Shown: positions 9,237 to 18,145, counted from the stretch's first letter. The stretch: DNA of 34,387 nt from Wolbachia endosymbiont of Cylisticus convexus (GCF_003344345.1 NZ_QPIP01000008.1:1-34387), one strand, 5' to 3'. Notes: a model not told the origin generated them from the sequence alone. Made by a program: numbers and translations.

Positions 9237-9419
9237 TATTCTAAACCATATAATTTATTTATGATTATACACTCAAAACTTCTGAATATGAACTATTTTT
9301 GATATGCTTTTAGCATAACGTTTATAATACATATTCTTTTATTTGTAATGCATGATAGTTTTCTGATGATATGATCATTTACTTAATCAGGTAGTGGCAA
9401 ACTTACGATTGCAAAAGAG

Positions 9420-9647
9420 ATGTGTAATATTATTGATGGGGTAATAGTAGAAAATAACCTGTTTAATAATATCATATTTGATATGATTGACTTCAGAAAC
9501 GCTGAGGTTACAAGTGAAATATGGGAAAAAATTTTTGTGATTAGAGAGAATATGTTAGCAATATTGGAAAAATACCATAAAGCATTATATATTTACAAAT
9601 GAAAGGAAGTTGCAAAAAAAATTGTTGAAAGAATAAATGGTACATAA
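9420..9647 (+). pseudogene. Unidentified small gene remnant with an in-frame stop
   Basis: The first 60 codons read MCNIIDGVIVENNLFNNIIF on to EKYHKALYIYK, then a TGA at 9600-9602; the same frame continues KEVAKKIVERINGT to TAA at about 9647. The composition looks protein-like (alternating charged and hydrophobic, helix-prone), and the frame continues past one stop, which suggests a decayed gene of about 75 codons. No family recognised. It lies 48 bp upstream of rppH. Confidence 0.3.
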
Positions 9648-9694
9648 AGTAGTTGGAGCTTCTATGACAGATAATTTAGTAACAGAGAGTATTT

Positions 9695-10183
9695 GTGATT
9701 AGGCAAGAGAAAAAGTATCGCCCTTGTGTTGGCATAATGCTATTTAATAAACAGGGGAATGTTTTTATTGGAAAACGCTTTGATAGTGACTCTTATTGGC
9801 AGATGCCACAAGGGGGAATTGACGATGGTGAAGAGCTAAAGCAGGCAGCACTACGTGAGCTATTGGAGGAAGTTGGTACTGATAAAGTAGAAGTTGTGAC
9901 TAAAAATAAAGAGTGGATACACTACAACTTACCTGAGGAAGTTATACCAACATGCTGGAATGGGAGATATTTTGGCCAAAAGCAAAGGTGGTTCTTAATG
10001 AAATTTTATGGGGAGGATAAGGATATTAATATTAACTATACTGATCATCCAGAGTTCAAGGAGTGGCGTTGGCAAAATGTGGATGATTTGGTAGCCAGTG
10101 CCATACCGTTCAAAAAAGAAGTTTATAAAACAGTGATAGAAGAGTTTTCTTCTATCATAAAAGGATCTATTTATGATAGTTGA
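9695..10183 (+). CDS. rppH: RNA pyrophosphohydrolase (Nudix)
   Basis: The 162-aa product contains a complete Nudix box at residues 40-62 (G-x5-E-x7-REL-x-EE-x-G) and the RppH/IalA-type context YRPCVGIMLFN, SYWQMPQGGIDDGEE and WNGRYFGQKQRWF. RppH removes pyrophosphate from the 5' end of triphosphorylated mRNAs, the step that starts RNase E-dependent decay; in intracellular bacteria this clade is often called the invasion-associated IalA protein. The start is GTG at 9695. Its last 11 bases overlap tatD, so the two are translationally coupled. Confidence 0.95.
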   Translation: MIRQEKKYRPCVGIMLFNKQGNVFIGKRFDSDSYWQMPQGGIDDGEELKQAALRELLEEVGTDKVEVVTKNKEWIHYNLPEEVIPTCWNGRYFGQKQRWFLMKFYGEDKDININYTDHPEFKEWRWQNVDDLVASAIPFKKEVYKTVIEEFSSIIKGSIYDS

Positions 10184-10960
10184 TTCTCATTGTCATCTAC
10201 TTTATTTTTCTAATGATGAAATACCGAAAGTAATTTCAAGGGCAGAACAAAATGGTGTGAGAATTTTGCATAACATATGCATAAGCGTTGATGATATCCC
10301 TAAATTATTAAAAATCTCTTCATCCTATGATCAAGTCTACTACTCTGTTGGTATACATCCGCTTGATGCTACTGTGGAAAAAGGTGAGTGTATACATGTT
10401 GATGAATTGATGGAGTTTACTAAGGATCAAAAGGTAATTAGTATCGGTGAAACCGGATTAGATTTTTATAAATCTGATAACAAAAGCAATCAAAAGAAAA
10501 GTTTTGCATCACACATAGAAGCGGCAAGAGTAACAGGATTACCCTTAGTTATTCACACTAGAAGTGCTGATAGCGAGATGATTGATATGTTAAATTCAGA
10601 GATGAAGAATGACGCTTTTAATGGAGTAATGCACTGCTTTGCTTCCTCTAAAGAGCTTGCTTATAAAGCTATGGATTTAGAATTGTACATCTCATTTTCT
10701 GGAATTATCACTTTTAAAAATGCGAGCTTACTCAGAGAAATTGCACAAAATGTACCACGTGAGCGTGTTTTAGTTGAAACTGATGCACCTTACCTGTCAC
10801 CTGAGCCTTATAGAGGAAAAAAAATGAACCGGCAATGGTAAAATATGTTGTGAGTTGTTTGGCAGAGCTGTGGAATGAGTCACCGGATGAAGTAGCAGAG
10901 GTAACCACTAATAACTTTTTTAGGCTATTTACAAAGCTGATCTATAAGAAAATTTCATAA
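10173..10960 (+). pseudogene. tatD: TatD-family metal-dependent hydrolase, one-base frameshift near the C-terminus
   Basis: The open frame (10173-10841, 222 aa) holds all metal ligands of the TatD fold: H6 and H8 in DSHCH, E93 in GETGLD, H128 in VIHTR, H153 in MHCFA and D203 in ETDAPY. After RGKK it goes out of frame at a run of eight A (10817-10824) and stops as KMNRQW. One more A restores the family ending NEPAMVKYVVSCLAEL and so on to TAA 10960, about 262 residues, the usual size. It is therefore a frameshifted gene, a slippage-rescued gene or a sequencing artefact. The catalytic core is intact either way; only the last helices are lost. It overlaps rppH by 11 bp. Confidence 0.87.
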
Positions 10961-11374
10961 ACTCTCTTTTGCCGCTTGATTTTCGTTATAAATTAAGCTG
11001 ATATTGAAGATTTTTTCAGCTTTTATAACTATAATCCATAAGCTTACACCTAAGATCGAAAAAAGCACAGAAAAATGAGTATTGCTAAAATTAAAATGTT
11101 CAAAAAACCTAGTATATAGATTAATTATAAAAAAAATTACGCCGATGTTGCACATAACAGAATCATTATGCTTTATTCCATAATAAATTGCTCTAAGAGA
11201 TGCTGCAGTAAAAATTAGTACATAAGCCAGCAGCTCAAGGTTGGTAGGCTTGTTTAACGCATCTGATATGTCACAATCGCAGATTAATGGATAGTTACCA
11301 GATATTGATATAAACCATAATGAAATAAAAAGATGTAATAAGCCAGTATGGATATTGCGCAGCGGTTTTATGCC
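10955..11374 (-). pseudogene. Truncated multi-pass membrane protein (C-terminal part, DUF2157-like)
   Basis: A minus-strand frame is open from 11374 to the stop at 10955 (139 codons) but has no good start; it begins abruptly GIKPLRNIHTGLLHLF at the edge of an IS630 remnant. It encodes four to five hydrophobic helices (LLHLFISLWFISI; LLAYVLIFTAASL; SVMCNIGVIFFIINLY; FSVLFSILGVSLWIIVI). The helix pattern and the LRAIYYGIKHND loop resemble the C-terminus of DUF2157 membrane proteins, but that is a weak call. The IS630 insertion probably removed the N-terminus. Its stop overlaps the restored end of tatD (convergent). Confidence 0.5.
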
Positions 11375-11375
11375 C

Positions 11376-11725
11376 TAAAATCTGGCAAGAAAACTCAGCA
11401 TGATTGCAGCCTTAAAAGGCAGAAAAATAGTTGTTCCGTTAACATTTGAAGGCCACTGTAATATGTTAATAAATGGTTTGAGCAATTTCTGACACTGATC
11501 TGGACAAACTTTGATAATGCTACTTTTCATAAATCTAATAAGATTACTGAACTTGCTAAAGGAGTTGGTGCAGAAATTTTATATCTACCGCCTTATTCTC
11601 CCGATTTTAACAAAATTGAGCATCATTGGTTTGCTATAAAAAACAGAGCTAGGAAAAACATCCCTCTATTTTTCGTCATGCTGTTGATTCTGCTTTTCTA
11701 TAAGCTTTTCGGACTATTATGAAAA
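11376..11725 (+). pseudogene. IS630-family transposase fragment (C-terminal DDE_3 region)
   Basis: Two frames give SMIAALKGRKIVVPLTFEGH and then NATFHKSNKITELAKGVGAE followed by ILYLPPYSPDFNKIEHHWF, AIKNRARKN. These are the D..H and PPYSPDFNKIE (catalytic glutamate) blocks of the IS630/Tc1 superfamily. The N-terminal helix-turn-helix half is missing, and at least one frameshift lies near 11490. Terminal repeats were not found. It abuts the truncated membrane protein on the left; between 11726 and 11827 I see only a 26-codon frame of no known family. Confidence 0.82.
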
Positions 11726-11827
11726 GAGCTATAAATTTAGTTACTGTAGATACGCATATTAAGTCAAAAGAAAAAATTAGCAAAGCGGTTGAAATTTAAA
11801 TAATATATAGCTTTCGCGGTACTATCT

Positions 11828-13279
11828 ATGGAAAATCTGCAAACTTTACGTTCAATTGCGTTTATTGTGGGAATTTTCCTATTGTTGTTTGGCTTAGCAA
11901 TGCTTATTCCTGCTATTACTAATAGTTATCTAGGTTACGAATGGAAAAATTTTCTGGTTGGATTTATAGTTACCTGTACATTTAGTGCAATTTTTATTTT
12001 ACTGGGTAAGCTAAATAAGTTACATGGAATGCCAGCAATTTTTGCGATTACCAGTTGTACCTGGATTGTATTATCTCTATTTGCAGCTATTCCATTCTAT
12101 CTTGATAGTCTAAGCTACATCGATGCACTATTTGAAGCAGTATCTGGGATTACAACCACAGGAGCAACTGTGCTCAGTGACATTGAACAACAATCTCCGG
12201 GAATATTGCTATGGAGAGCAATGCTGCATGGTATAGGAGGATTTGGAGTAATTACTATAGGAATTGCAGCTTTTCCCATGTTTAAGGTTTTGAGCTTAAA
12301 TAATTTACTCTATTCTGAATATTCAGATGCTATCAAAAGAAGGTTGCCACATACGCGAAGCGTAGTGATACATATTGCAGAAATATATTATGGCTTAATT
12401 TTATTGTGCATATTTTCCTATTATCTAGCTGGTATGCCATTATTTGACGCAATATGTCATGGAATGTCCGCTGTATCAACTGGTGGATTTGCTAACTATA
12501 ACGATTCTATAGGTCACTACAATAACTCTATGTTAGAAGTCATAACAATCATTTTTATGATTTTGGGTTCTCTACCTTTTCTTAGCTATTTAAAAATTAT
12601 AAGACGATTAGACGTTTACCATGATGAACAGGTCTCTTGCTTTATTAAGATATTGATTATCTCATCTTTGTTTGCTTATTTTTGGTTATATAAAAATTTT
12701 AACTTAGGAGCATTTTTATCATTTAGGTACAGCACATTTACCATTACCTCTTTTATCACATCAACCGGTTATGTAATGTGCAATTATGTAGATTGGAGCT
12801 TCATTTCAGTCTTAGCTTTCTTTCTAACCTTTATTGGTGGATGTAGTGGTTCTGCCAGTGGTGGAATCAAAATCTTCCGCTTGATCGTTTTTCTAAGGTC
12901 TATAAGAAATTACTTTCGCTCTTTATTAAATCCAAGCGCAAATGATAGAGTAAAATTCAATTGTAAAATATTGGAGAATGATGAAGTTCAATCTGTCTTT
13001 ACGTTTTTTGCAATTTACATATTAACGTTCACTGTATCATCAATAGTGATGTCTTACTTGAGCAATGCGGATTTTGTAACCAGTATTAGCTCAGTTTCTG
13101 CGATGCTTACAAATTCTGGTCCAGGATTCAGTAACCTAATAGGTCCTTCAGGTAATTATTCCTCCTTTAGTGGTGGAGTAAAGCTATTTCTATCGTTTTT
13201 GATGCTGCTTGGCAGGCTTGAAATATTGCCAATTTATTTTTGTATAGGTAGCTTATTATTACTTAGTAGAAAAAATTAA
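11828..13279 (+). CDS. trkH: Trk-type potassium uptake transporter, membrane subunit
   Basis: The 483-aa protein has the four pore-loop signatures of the TrkH/KtrB family, each with a selectivity-filter glycine: TTTGA (109-113), STGGFA (217-222), TSTGY (311-315) and TNSGPGF (428-434). GGCSGSASGGIKIFR (337-351) is the intramembrane loop region that gates the pore. Such channels import K+ into the cytoplasm together with a cytosolic TrkA/KtrA ring, which is not in this window. Start ATG at 11828 is clear. The length matches the family; all four repeats are present, so it looks functional. Confidence 0.95.
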   Translation: MENLQTLRSIAFIVGIFLLLFGLAMLIPAITNSYLGYEWKNFLVGFIVTCTFSAIFILLGKLNKLHGMPAIFAITSCTWIVLSLFAAIPFYLDSLSYIDALFEAVSGITTTGATVLSDIEQQSPGILLWRAMLHGIGGFGVITIGIAAFPMFKVLSLNNLLYSEYSDAIKRRLPHTRSVVIHIAEIYYGLILLCIFSYYLAGMPLFDAICHGMSAVSTGGFANYNDSIGHYNNSMLEVITIIFMILGSLPFLSYLKIIRRLDVYHDEQVSCFIKILIISSLFAYFWLYKNFNLGAFLSFRYSTFTITSFITSTGYVMCNYVDWSFISVLAFFLTFIGGCSGSASGGIKIFRLIVFLRSIRNYFRSLLNPSANDRVKFNCKILENDEVQSVFTFFAIYILTFTVSSIVMSYLSNADFVTSISSVSAMLTNSGPGFSNLIGPSGNYSSFSGGVKLFLSFLMLLGRLEILPIYFCIGSLLLLSRKN

Positions 13280-13289
13280 AGCGAACATC

Positions 13290-13529
13290 TTGCATAACCG
13301 TGTAATTTTTACTGAGAGTCATTTAGGTCTTGACAAACCTCTCTATGACGATTACCTTAACCTTAAGGGTATTTATGACTCAAAACTTGTTTTTGACCTG
13401 CAGGCTCAACAACAAAAATTCAGTAAAAAACTTAGGGTACTTATTGGCGGATTACATAAAATTATAGCGGCTGCATGTCTTTTTTATTTTTTCTACATTC
13501 AGCCAAATCGCGCTTATTTTAAGCGTTAG
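13290..13529 (+). CDS. Small unknown protein with a C-terminal membrane helix
   Basis: The frame runs 79 codons from a TTG start, 10 bp after trkH, giving a polar N-terminal part (HLGLDKPLYDDYLNLKGIYD) and a hydrophobic segment near residues 53-70 (KIIAAACLFYFFYIQP). The frame is open upstream to 13248 inside trkH with no ATG or GTG, so either TTG is used or the gene has lost its start. I recognise no family. Its tight spacing to trkH would allow cotranscription. Confidence 0.4.
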   Translation: MHNRVIFTESHLGLDKPLYDDYLNLKGIYDSKLVFDLQAQQQKFSKKLRVLIGGLHKIIAAACLFYFFYIQPNRAYFKR

Positions 13530-13924
13530 CACATTATTACAGCGCCAGTTTAAATTATCATAGGGTCAAAACTCACTACTCAGGGATTTTTTTGCCTTTT
13601 TTCTATTTAGTAAATTTATTAATATTTGTAGCTAAAGTAATTTTAGAGACCGAAAATGGTGTCATTCCAGCGTGCGACGCTGGAATCCAGTCTATTTCAT
13701 CACAAACATTGTTTTTGACATATACTCCTACAATCTTTTGTTCATTACATGATTTGTTATATATGGATCCCAGTGTTAGCTACTTGAATGACACCATTTT
13801 TTCTGCTTAGTAAATTTCTTAATATTTTTAATTGCAGTCAAGTAGCTCTACAAAACGCTCTATAGTTTACATTTAAATTTTATTTCATATTATTGTAAGT
13901 ATTACAAAACTTTAAGGGAAAATT
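13530..13924. other. Intergenic stretch with a palindromic repeat
   Basis: No gene is supported here; the 72-codon frame at 13592 is mostly repeat. It contains the palindromic element at 13656-13797 and an A+T-rich leader in front of dcd. Confidence 0.6.
13656..13797. repeat. Palindromic dispersed repeat, 142 bp
   Basis: Outer 11-bp arms ATGGTGTCATT (13656-13666) and AATGACACCAT (13787-13797) are exact complements. Inside the left arm is a local hairpin ATTCCAGCG-TGCGA-CGCTGGAAT (13664-13686), and the right arm carries a GGATCCCAGTGTTAGCTAC half. It is the same family as the repeat at 8731-8854. Confidence 0.8.
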
Positions 13925-14482
13925 ATGGCAGTTATGCCAGATAAATGGATAAGGGACAAAGCTGAAAACTCTGGAATGATAGAGCCTTTTGTGAATCATA
14001 AAAGCAGTAAGGGTGTTGTATCTTTCGGATTATCGTCTTATGGATATGATGCAAGAGTAGATAATAAGTTTAAGATTTTTACTAATGTTAATTCAGCTAT
14101 TGTAGATCCCAAGAATTTTTCTGAGAATAGTTTCATAGATAAGGAAACAGATGTATGTATAATTCCACCAAATAGTTTTGTACTTGCCAGCACAGTGGAA
14201 TATTTTCGTATACCAAGGAATATACTCGTAATTTGTGTTGGTAAATCAACTTATGCAAGATGTGGTATTATAGTAAACGTCACACCTTTAGAACCTGGAT
14301 GGGAAGGTCATGTCACACTTGAATTCTCAAACACTACTCCACTTCCTGCAAAAATTTACGCTAATGAAGGTGCATGCCAATTTGTGTTTTTAAGCGGCGA
14401 AGGTGAGTGCGAGAAATCATATGATGATATGAAGGGAAAATATATGAACCAACATGGTATCACTTTGCCGTTAGTTAAGTGA
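13925..14482 (+). CDS. dcd: dCTP deaminase
   Basis: The 185-aa protein deaminates dCTP to dUTP, the main route to dTTP in most Gram-negative bacteria. It has the trimeric dUTPase-like fold signatures [23 protein letters not shown] (S108 and R112 correspond to E. coli S111 and R115) and [13 protein letters not shown] with the catalytic glutamate E133. The C-terminal lid segment ([13 protein letters not shown]) is complete. The start ATG at 13925 follows AAGGGAAAATT, a usable ribosome binding site. It marks the left edge of the accessory island. Confidence 0.97.
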   Translation: MAVMPDKWIRDKAENSGMIEPFVNHKSSKGVVSFGLSSYGYDARVDNKFKIFTNVNSAIVDPKNFSENSFIDKETDVCIIPPNSFVLASTVEYFRIPRNILVICVGKSTYARCGIIVNVTPLEPGWEGHVTLEFSNTTPLPAKIYANEGACQFVFLSGEGECEKSYDDMKGKYMNQHGITLPLVK

Positions 14483-14487
14483 TTACT

Positions 14488-15489
14488 TTAGGTAAAGCGT
14501 GATATTGTGTTACTGTACTGAAGGTTACAAAAATGCTCTTTTATTAGCTTATCACATTCTTTATCACCTAAAACTGCACGCGCAGAGTGGTTTTTAAATG
14601 ATTCTATAAAGCTAGTAAAGAAATTTGTAGAAGGATTACTTAAAGCTTCTGCAACTTCTTTTTTTTCTTTGTCATTGGAAAGCTGATTAAATAGTTCTTC
14701 TCCCTTTTTTTGCAACTCATTTTCGAATTCCTGCTTTATAGTATCCTTATTCGCTTTTTGCAAAAAGGTAAACTCTTCAAAGATATACAAGGAAGAGATA
14801 ATACTGTTAAAGGTGCCAGTGAAACATGCGCCTAAACCCCCTCCATACTCTGTTTGTGATTCCACTAGATGCTTAACTAGCTGGTATTTTCTTTGGAATA
14901 TGCGTGTATCGATACTACCTTTATTTTTATCATTACAAGCTTTCCAAACCAAACTTAAAACTTGCTTTAATGTTAACTCGCTTCCACTATGCGTATCGTG
15001 GTGATTTTTTATACGCTTCAAGCATATAAACGCATATTTTTTCTCATCTTCTGTAAGTTGACCTTTATCTGCAGCTTTCTGCGCGTCATTTGCTATGCAC
15101 TCTAGCTCATTAATAAAATCTTCTATTTCTTTTATAAATCCATCTCCAACATCAGGTTCACCATAATTTTCTCTTAGCTTTTGAACGTTAATACTGATTG
15201 CAGTATTAACATCAGTATCATGTGTTGTTTGTGGAATACGTGCTGCCTCCATAAATGCTTCACCTCTTTGCTCTAACCATTCTGGTAATTTGCCTCCTAC
15301 AAGCTTATATAGCTTACCCAATGCTTGGGCGACTAGAATTAATACTAGGACAAGAATAGTAAATGCTACAAGTAATGCTATAGCTAAACCGATGACAAGC
15401 CACCTCACAGGGGCTAGTAAAATATCTCTTGCTTTTTTTAATTTTGACGGTCTTTGTATGTTATCTGGTGTATTTACTACTGCTGGCAT
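14488..15489 (-). CDS. Unknown 333-aa protein with N-terminal membrane segment
   Basis: After a basic N-terminus a long hydrophobic stretch (residues 28-57, WLVIGLAIALLVAFTILVLV and on) forms one long or two short helices; the rest (60-333) is soluble and helical, with motifs GDGFIKEIEDFINELECIAN, HHDTHSGSELTLKQVLSLVW and GGGLGACFTGTFNSIISSL. No catalytic signature was recognised. Style (membrane-anchored N-terminus, charged helical body, no close relative I know outside Wolbachia) suggests a lineage-specific protein; an effector or envelope role would be a guess. It converges on dcd with 5 bp between the stops. The gene at 15554-16513 lies upstream on the same strand, 64 bp away, so the two may be cotranscribed. 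Confidence 0.7.
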   Translation of the reverse strand: MPAVVNTPDNIQRPSKLKKARDILLAPVRWLVIGLAIALLVAFTILVLVLILVAQALGKLYKLVGGKLPEWLEQRGEAFMEAARIPQTTHDTDVNTAISINVQKLRENYGEPDVGDGFIKEIEDFINELECIANDAQKAADKGQLTEDEKKYAFICLKRIKNHHDTHSGSELTLKQVLSLVWKACNDKNKGSIDTRIFQRKYQLVKHLVESQTEYGGGLGACFTGTFNSIISSLYIFEEFTFLQKANKDTIKQEFENELQKKGEELFNQLSNDKEKKEVAEALSNPSTNFFTSFIESFKNHSARAVLGDKECDKLIKEHFCNLQYSNTISRFT

Positions 15490-15553
15490 AATTAGTTTAA
15501 GTTAATATTAATGCTGCTATTGTACTACATTTTCCTTTGTTTGTCAACCAAAT

Positions 15554-16513
15554 CTATTTTTGTTGTGAGCTACCAGGATGCTCTATAGACAATATTCCAT
15601 GATTGCCAGAGAGCAAAGTGCGTGCTGAGTCACTTTGCATTAGTGCTTGTGTTGCTTCTTGTTGAGTATTTCCTGTACGCATGCTCATGCCAAATTGCAA
15701 ATCTACACCATTTTTTGGAAGAAGATCGCATTGAAGTCTGAAACCAGTAGCAAAACTTTTTTGTTGGTCACGAAGACCTCCAGTCATGATTCCTTGCATG
15801 CTTACACTACAGTCATTTCCAACTGTTCTTATCATTGCTTTACCATCTCGTATACCATCATTGTTTATGTTTTTTGCCGTGACAGTCTGGTCTATAGCTT
15901 GCTTACCTTCCACTACTCGATATATTACCTCTACATTTGATTGATTATGTAGTTGACCACTTCTTGTTAATGATTGATATAAATCAGTACCTGATTGATC
16001 TTGTTCCACATCGTCCTGTTGTACTAATTTATGAGCTTCTTCTTCAACGCACTTATTGTATTTTTCTATCGTAACTGGACTTGCTGTTTGAGCTTCACCT
16101 TTTTCTATGTCTTTTTGACTAAATATATCTTTATTGATAGCTAGAAAAATAAGAAATGGTATCAGTGAAACTGCTAAATTTAATACAATGCACGGAATTA
16201 AAATCGCAGCAGCAGCTGTATAGATTAAGATTCTAGCTACGCCTTTTGCTACTTTAGATAATTTAGAATCGTTTTCTTGAGTATTAACAGCATTCAAAAA
16301 AAGCATAGTCAAACCAAAAGATAATGCTGTTATCGCAGTGGATACGATAACTGGAATAAGTAAAAAAGCATTGATTAACTTTTTTCCAGAACTAGCCGAT
16401 TTACCATTCAGCTGTGTAAGATAGTTTTGGCCAGCATTAGTAATCCATTTTACACCAGATAAAACTCTTTCACTATTTTTTTTTGAAAGCTCAAATTTCA
16501 TTTTCACTACCAT
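15554..16513 (-). CDS. Unknown 319-aa membrane protein
   Basis: Three hydrophobic segments (about residues 48-75, 92-118 and a contiguous stretch to 127) are followed by a soluble C-terminal half rich in Q, N and S (IEKYNKCVEEEAHKLVQQDD; NVEVIYRVVEGKQAIDQTV; KSFATGFRLQCDLLPKNGVD; QFGMSMRTGNTQQEATQALM). No family recognised. The start ATG may be 16513 or, four codons on, 16501 (MKFELSKKN). Gene order (same strand as the 333-aa protein, divergent from the ankyrin gene with a 268-bp shared upstream region) suggests a small two-gene unit. Confidence 0.68.
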   Translation of the reverse strand: MVVKMKFELSKKNSERVLSGVKWITNAGQNYLTQLNGKSASSGKKLINAFLLIPVIVSTAITALSFGLTMLFLNAVNTQENDSKLSKVAKGVARILIYTAAAAILIPCIVLNLAVSLIPFLIFLAINKDIFSQKDIEKGEAQTASPVTIEKYNKCVEEEAHKLVQQDDVEQDQSGTDLYQSLTRSGQLHNQSNVEVIYRVVEGKQAIDQTVTAKNINNDGIRDGKAMIRTVGNDCSVSMQGIMTGGLRDQQKSFATGFRLQCDLLPKNGVDLQFGMSMRTGNTQQEATQALMQSDSARTLLSGNHGILSIEHPGSSQQK

Positions 16514-16560
16514 TTTTATTTCTAATATTATGTTACAGAATTGATATTATAAGGTCAACA

Positions 16561-16686
16561 TAAATTTTTTACTTCCATGTTTTTCTATTGTTGTTTATAA
16601 TGACTATAGTTACATCACATATTTCTCTCAATTAAATACATCAATTATTTACTGCAAATTACTGGGTTTTGCATATTATCCTATAG
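16561..16686. repeat. Diverged direct repeat, left copy, upstream of the ankyrin gene
   Basis: This stretch (TAAATTTTTTACTTCC..., then TTATAATGACTATAGTTACA, then AATTAAATACATCAATTATT) aligns along its length with 18016-18145, downstream of the ankyrin gene, with scattered mismatches and small gaps. The right copy starts on the ankyrin stop codon, so the left copy may be the tail of a lost duplicate of the gene. Confidence 0.7.
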
Positions 16687-16770
16687 TTTGGTTATAATCT
16701 TTTCTCAATCACTCCTAAAAATATATTTACTTTTGTGTGTAATTGTGTAGTAACTGCGTCATAAAGTTAT

Positions 16771-16777
16771 AGGAGGT
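16771..16777 (+). promoter_or_regulatory. Strong Shine-Dalgarno of the ankyrin gene
   Basis: AGGAGGT, a full-length match to the 16S anti-SD, sits 4 bases before ATG 16782. Such a perfect site is unusual in this window, where most starts have weak or no SD, and it fixes the start of the ankyrin gene. Confidence 0.85.
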
Positions 16778-16781
16778 AACA

Positions 16782-18018
16782 ATGAACTTTAAAAATTTTA
16801 GAAAAATATTAAGTGCAATTGATAAGGATACAGGTGTAAATAAAGATAACGTAATTAATAAAATAAAAGAAGTATTACAAAGGGAAGATGCAAACACGTA
16901 TCAAGAGTGGGAAAATAAAAATTTTAGTATAAATCACATATTTACTCAAAGTGATCCTGATGCCGAATTTACATTATTAATTGCAGCTGCTGCAGCTGGC
17001 TATAAGGATTTAGTGAATGTTTTATTAGATAGGCATGCGGATGTTAATGTAGAAGATGAAAATAAGGAGACTGCTTTGCATCATGCCGTTTGTAGTAGAT
17101 GTGTAGGTGCAGTAAATGCTCTACTAAATAGAGGTGCAGATATTAATGTAAAAGATAGAAGTGGTCAGACTCCTTTGCATTATGCTACTATACATAACTT
17201 CATAGATGTAGTAAATACTCTACTAGAAAAAGGTGCGGATGTTAATGTAGAAGATGAAAATAAGGGGACTGCTTTGCATCATGCCGCTCGTAATGGATTT
17301 ATAGATGCAGTAAATGCTCTACTAAATAAAGGTGCAGATATTAATGTAAAAGATAGCAATGGTCGGGCTCCCTTGCATTATGCTACTATGTATGACCTCG
17401 TAGAGGTAATAAATGTTCTACTAAAAAAGAGGTGTATATGTTAATGTAAAAGATGGGAATATTTGTACTCCTTTGCATTATGCTACTGTAAATAACTGTG
17501 TAGAGGCAGTAGATGCTCTATTAGCGAAAGGCGCAAGTGTTCATGAAAAAGATAGTTTGCAGAAAACTCCTTTACATTATGCTGCTACAAATGGCTATGT
17601 AGAGATAGTAAATGCTCTATTAACTCAAGGTGCAAATGTTTATGAAAAAGATGAGCAGCAAAAGACTCCTTTCTATTATGCCATTATAAATCATCAGGAA
17701 GATACGGTAAAGGATATAAAATGGTTTTTGAAAAATAAGGTAGTTGAAGATAGTATGGTTGTTAGTAGTTCAGTTGCAGTGTTAGGGAGTGTTGTATCAG
17801 CGACGCTTTTGGTAACCGAGACAGTGGAAAGTACATTAACATCTGTTGCGACAGCAATAGCTATGTTTGTAACAACAGCATTAGCATCTGGTTACGCTAA
17901 ATATGCAATATCGAAACTTAATGCTGAGATAAAAGAAATAAAAGAGCGACAAAACGTAATAGAAGAGTGGCAAAATGTAGATTTACAAGAAGTGTATATA
18001 CATAATGTTCTTTCATAA
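16782..18018 (+). pseudogene. Ankyrin-repeat protein with C-terminal membrane segments, one-base frameshift
   Basis: Two frames (16782-17444 and 17473-18018) together encode about 411 residues: a short N-terminal part, about eight ankyrin repeats (TALHHAARNGFIDAVNALL, TPLHYATVNNCVEAVDALL and so on), then a hydrophobic region (VVSSSVAVLGSVVSATLLV; SVATAIAMFVTTALASG) and a final coiled-coil-like helix (LNAEIKEIKERQNVIEEW). One extra base near 17433 (in CTAAAAAAGAGGTG) ends the first frame as LLKKRCIC; removing it joins the frames as LLKKG-VYVNVKDGN in exact ankyrin register. Ankyrin proteins mediate protein contacts and are candidate secreted host-interaction factors in Wolbachia. As read the gene gives a truncated protein of seven-tenths repeats with no membrane anchor. 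It may be decayed, phase-variable or a sequence error. Confidence 0.88.
17040..17435 (+). repeat. Tandem 198-bp duplication inside the ankyrin array
   Basis: 17040-17237 and 17238-17435 are near copies, each coding for two ankyrin repeats (a DVNVEDENK-type followed by a DINVKD-type). The 198-bp period is twice the 99-bp repeat, so the array grew by recent duplication of a pair. The frameshift sits at the end of the second unit. Confidence 0.8.
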
Positions 18019-18145
18019 ATTTTTACTTCCGCACTTTTTCAGTGTTGCTTATAATAACTATATCTACATAATTTAGTGATGTATTTTTCTTAATTAAAAG
18101 CTTCAATTATCTATTTTAAGTTATTGAGTTTCTTGTTATAGTATC
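18016..18145. repeat. Diverged direct repeat, right copy, downstream of the ankyrin gene
   Basis: It begins on the ankyrin TAA stop and matches 16561-16686: TAAATTTTTACTTCC, then CTTATAATAACTATATCTAC, then AATTAAAAGCTTCAATTATC. See the left copy for interpretation. Confidence 0.7.

Noticed and set aside
13592..13810. 72-codon plus-strand frame before dcd
   Set aside because: Most of it lies in the palindromic repeat 13656-13797.
16782..18018. Regular 99-bp spacing that could suggest a CRISPR array
   Set aside because: The period is the 33-residue ankyrin repeat in coding DNA; there are no short identical repeats with unique spacers.
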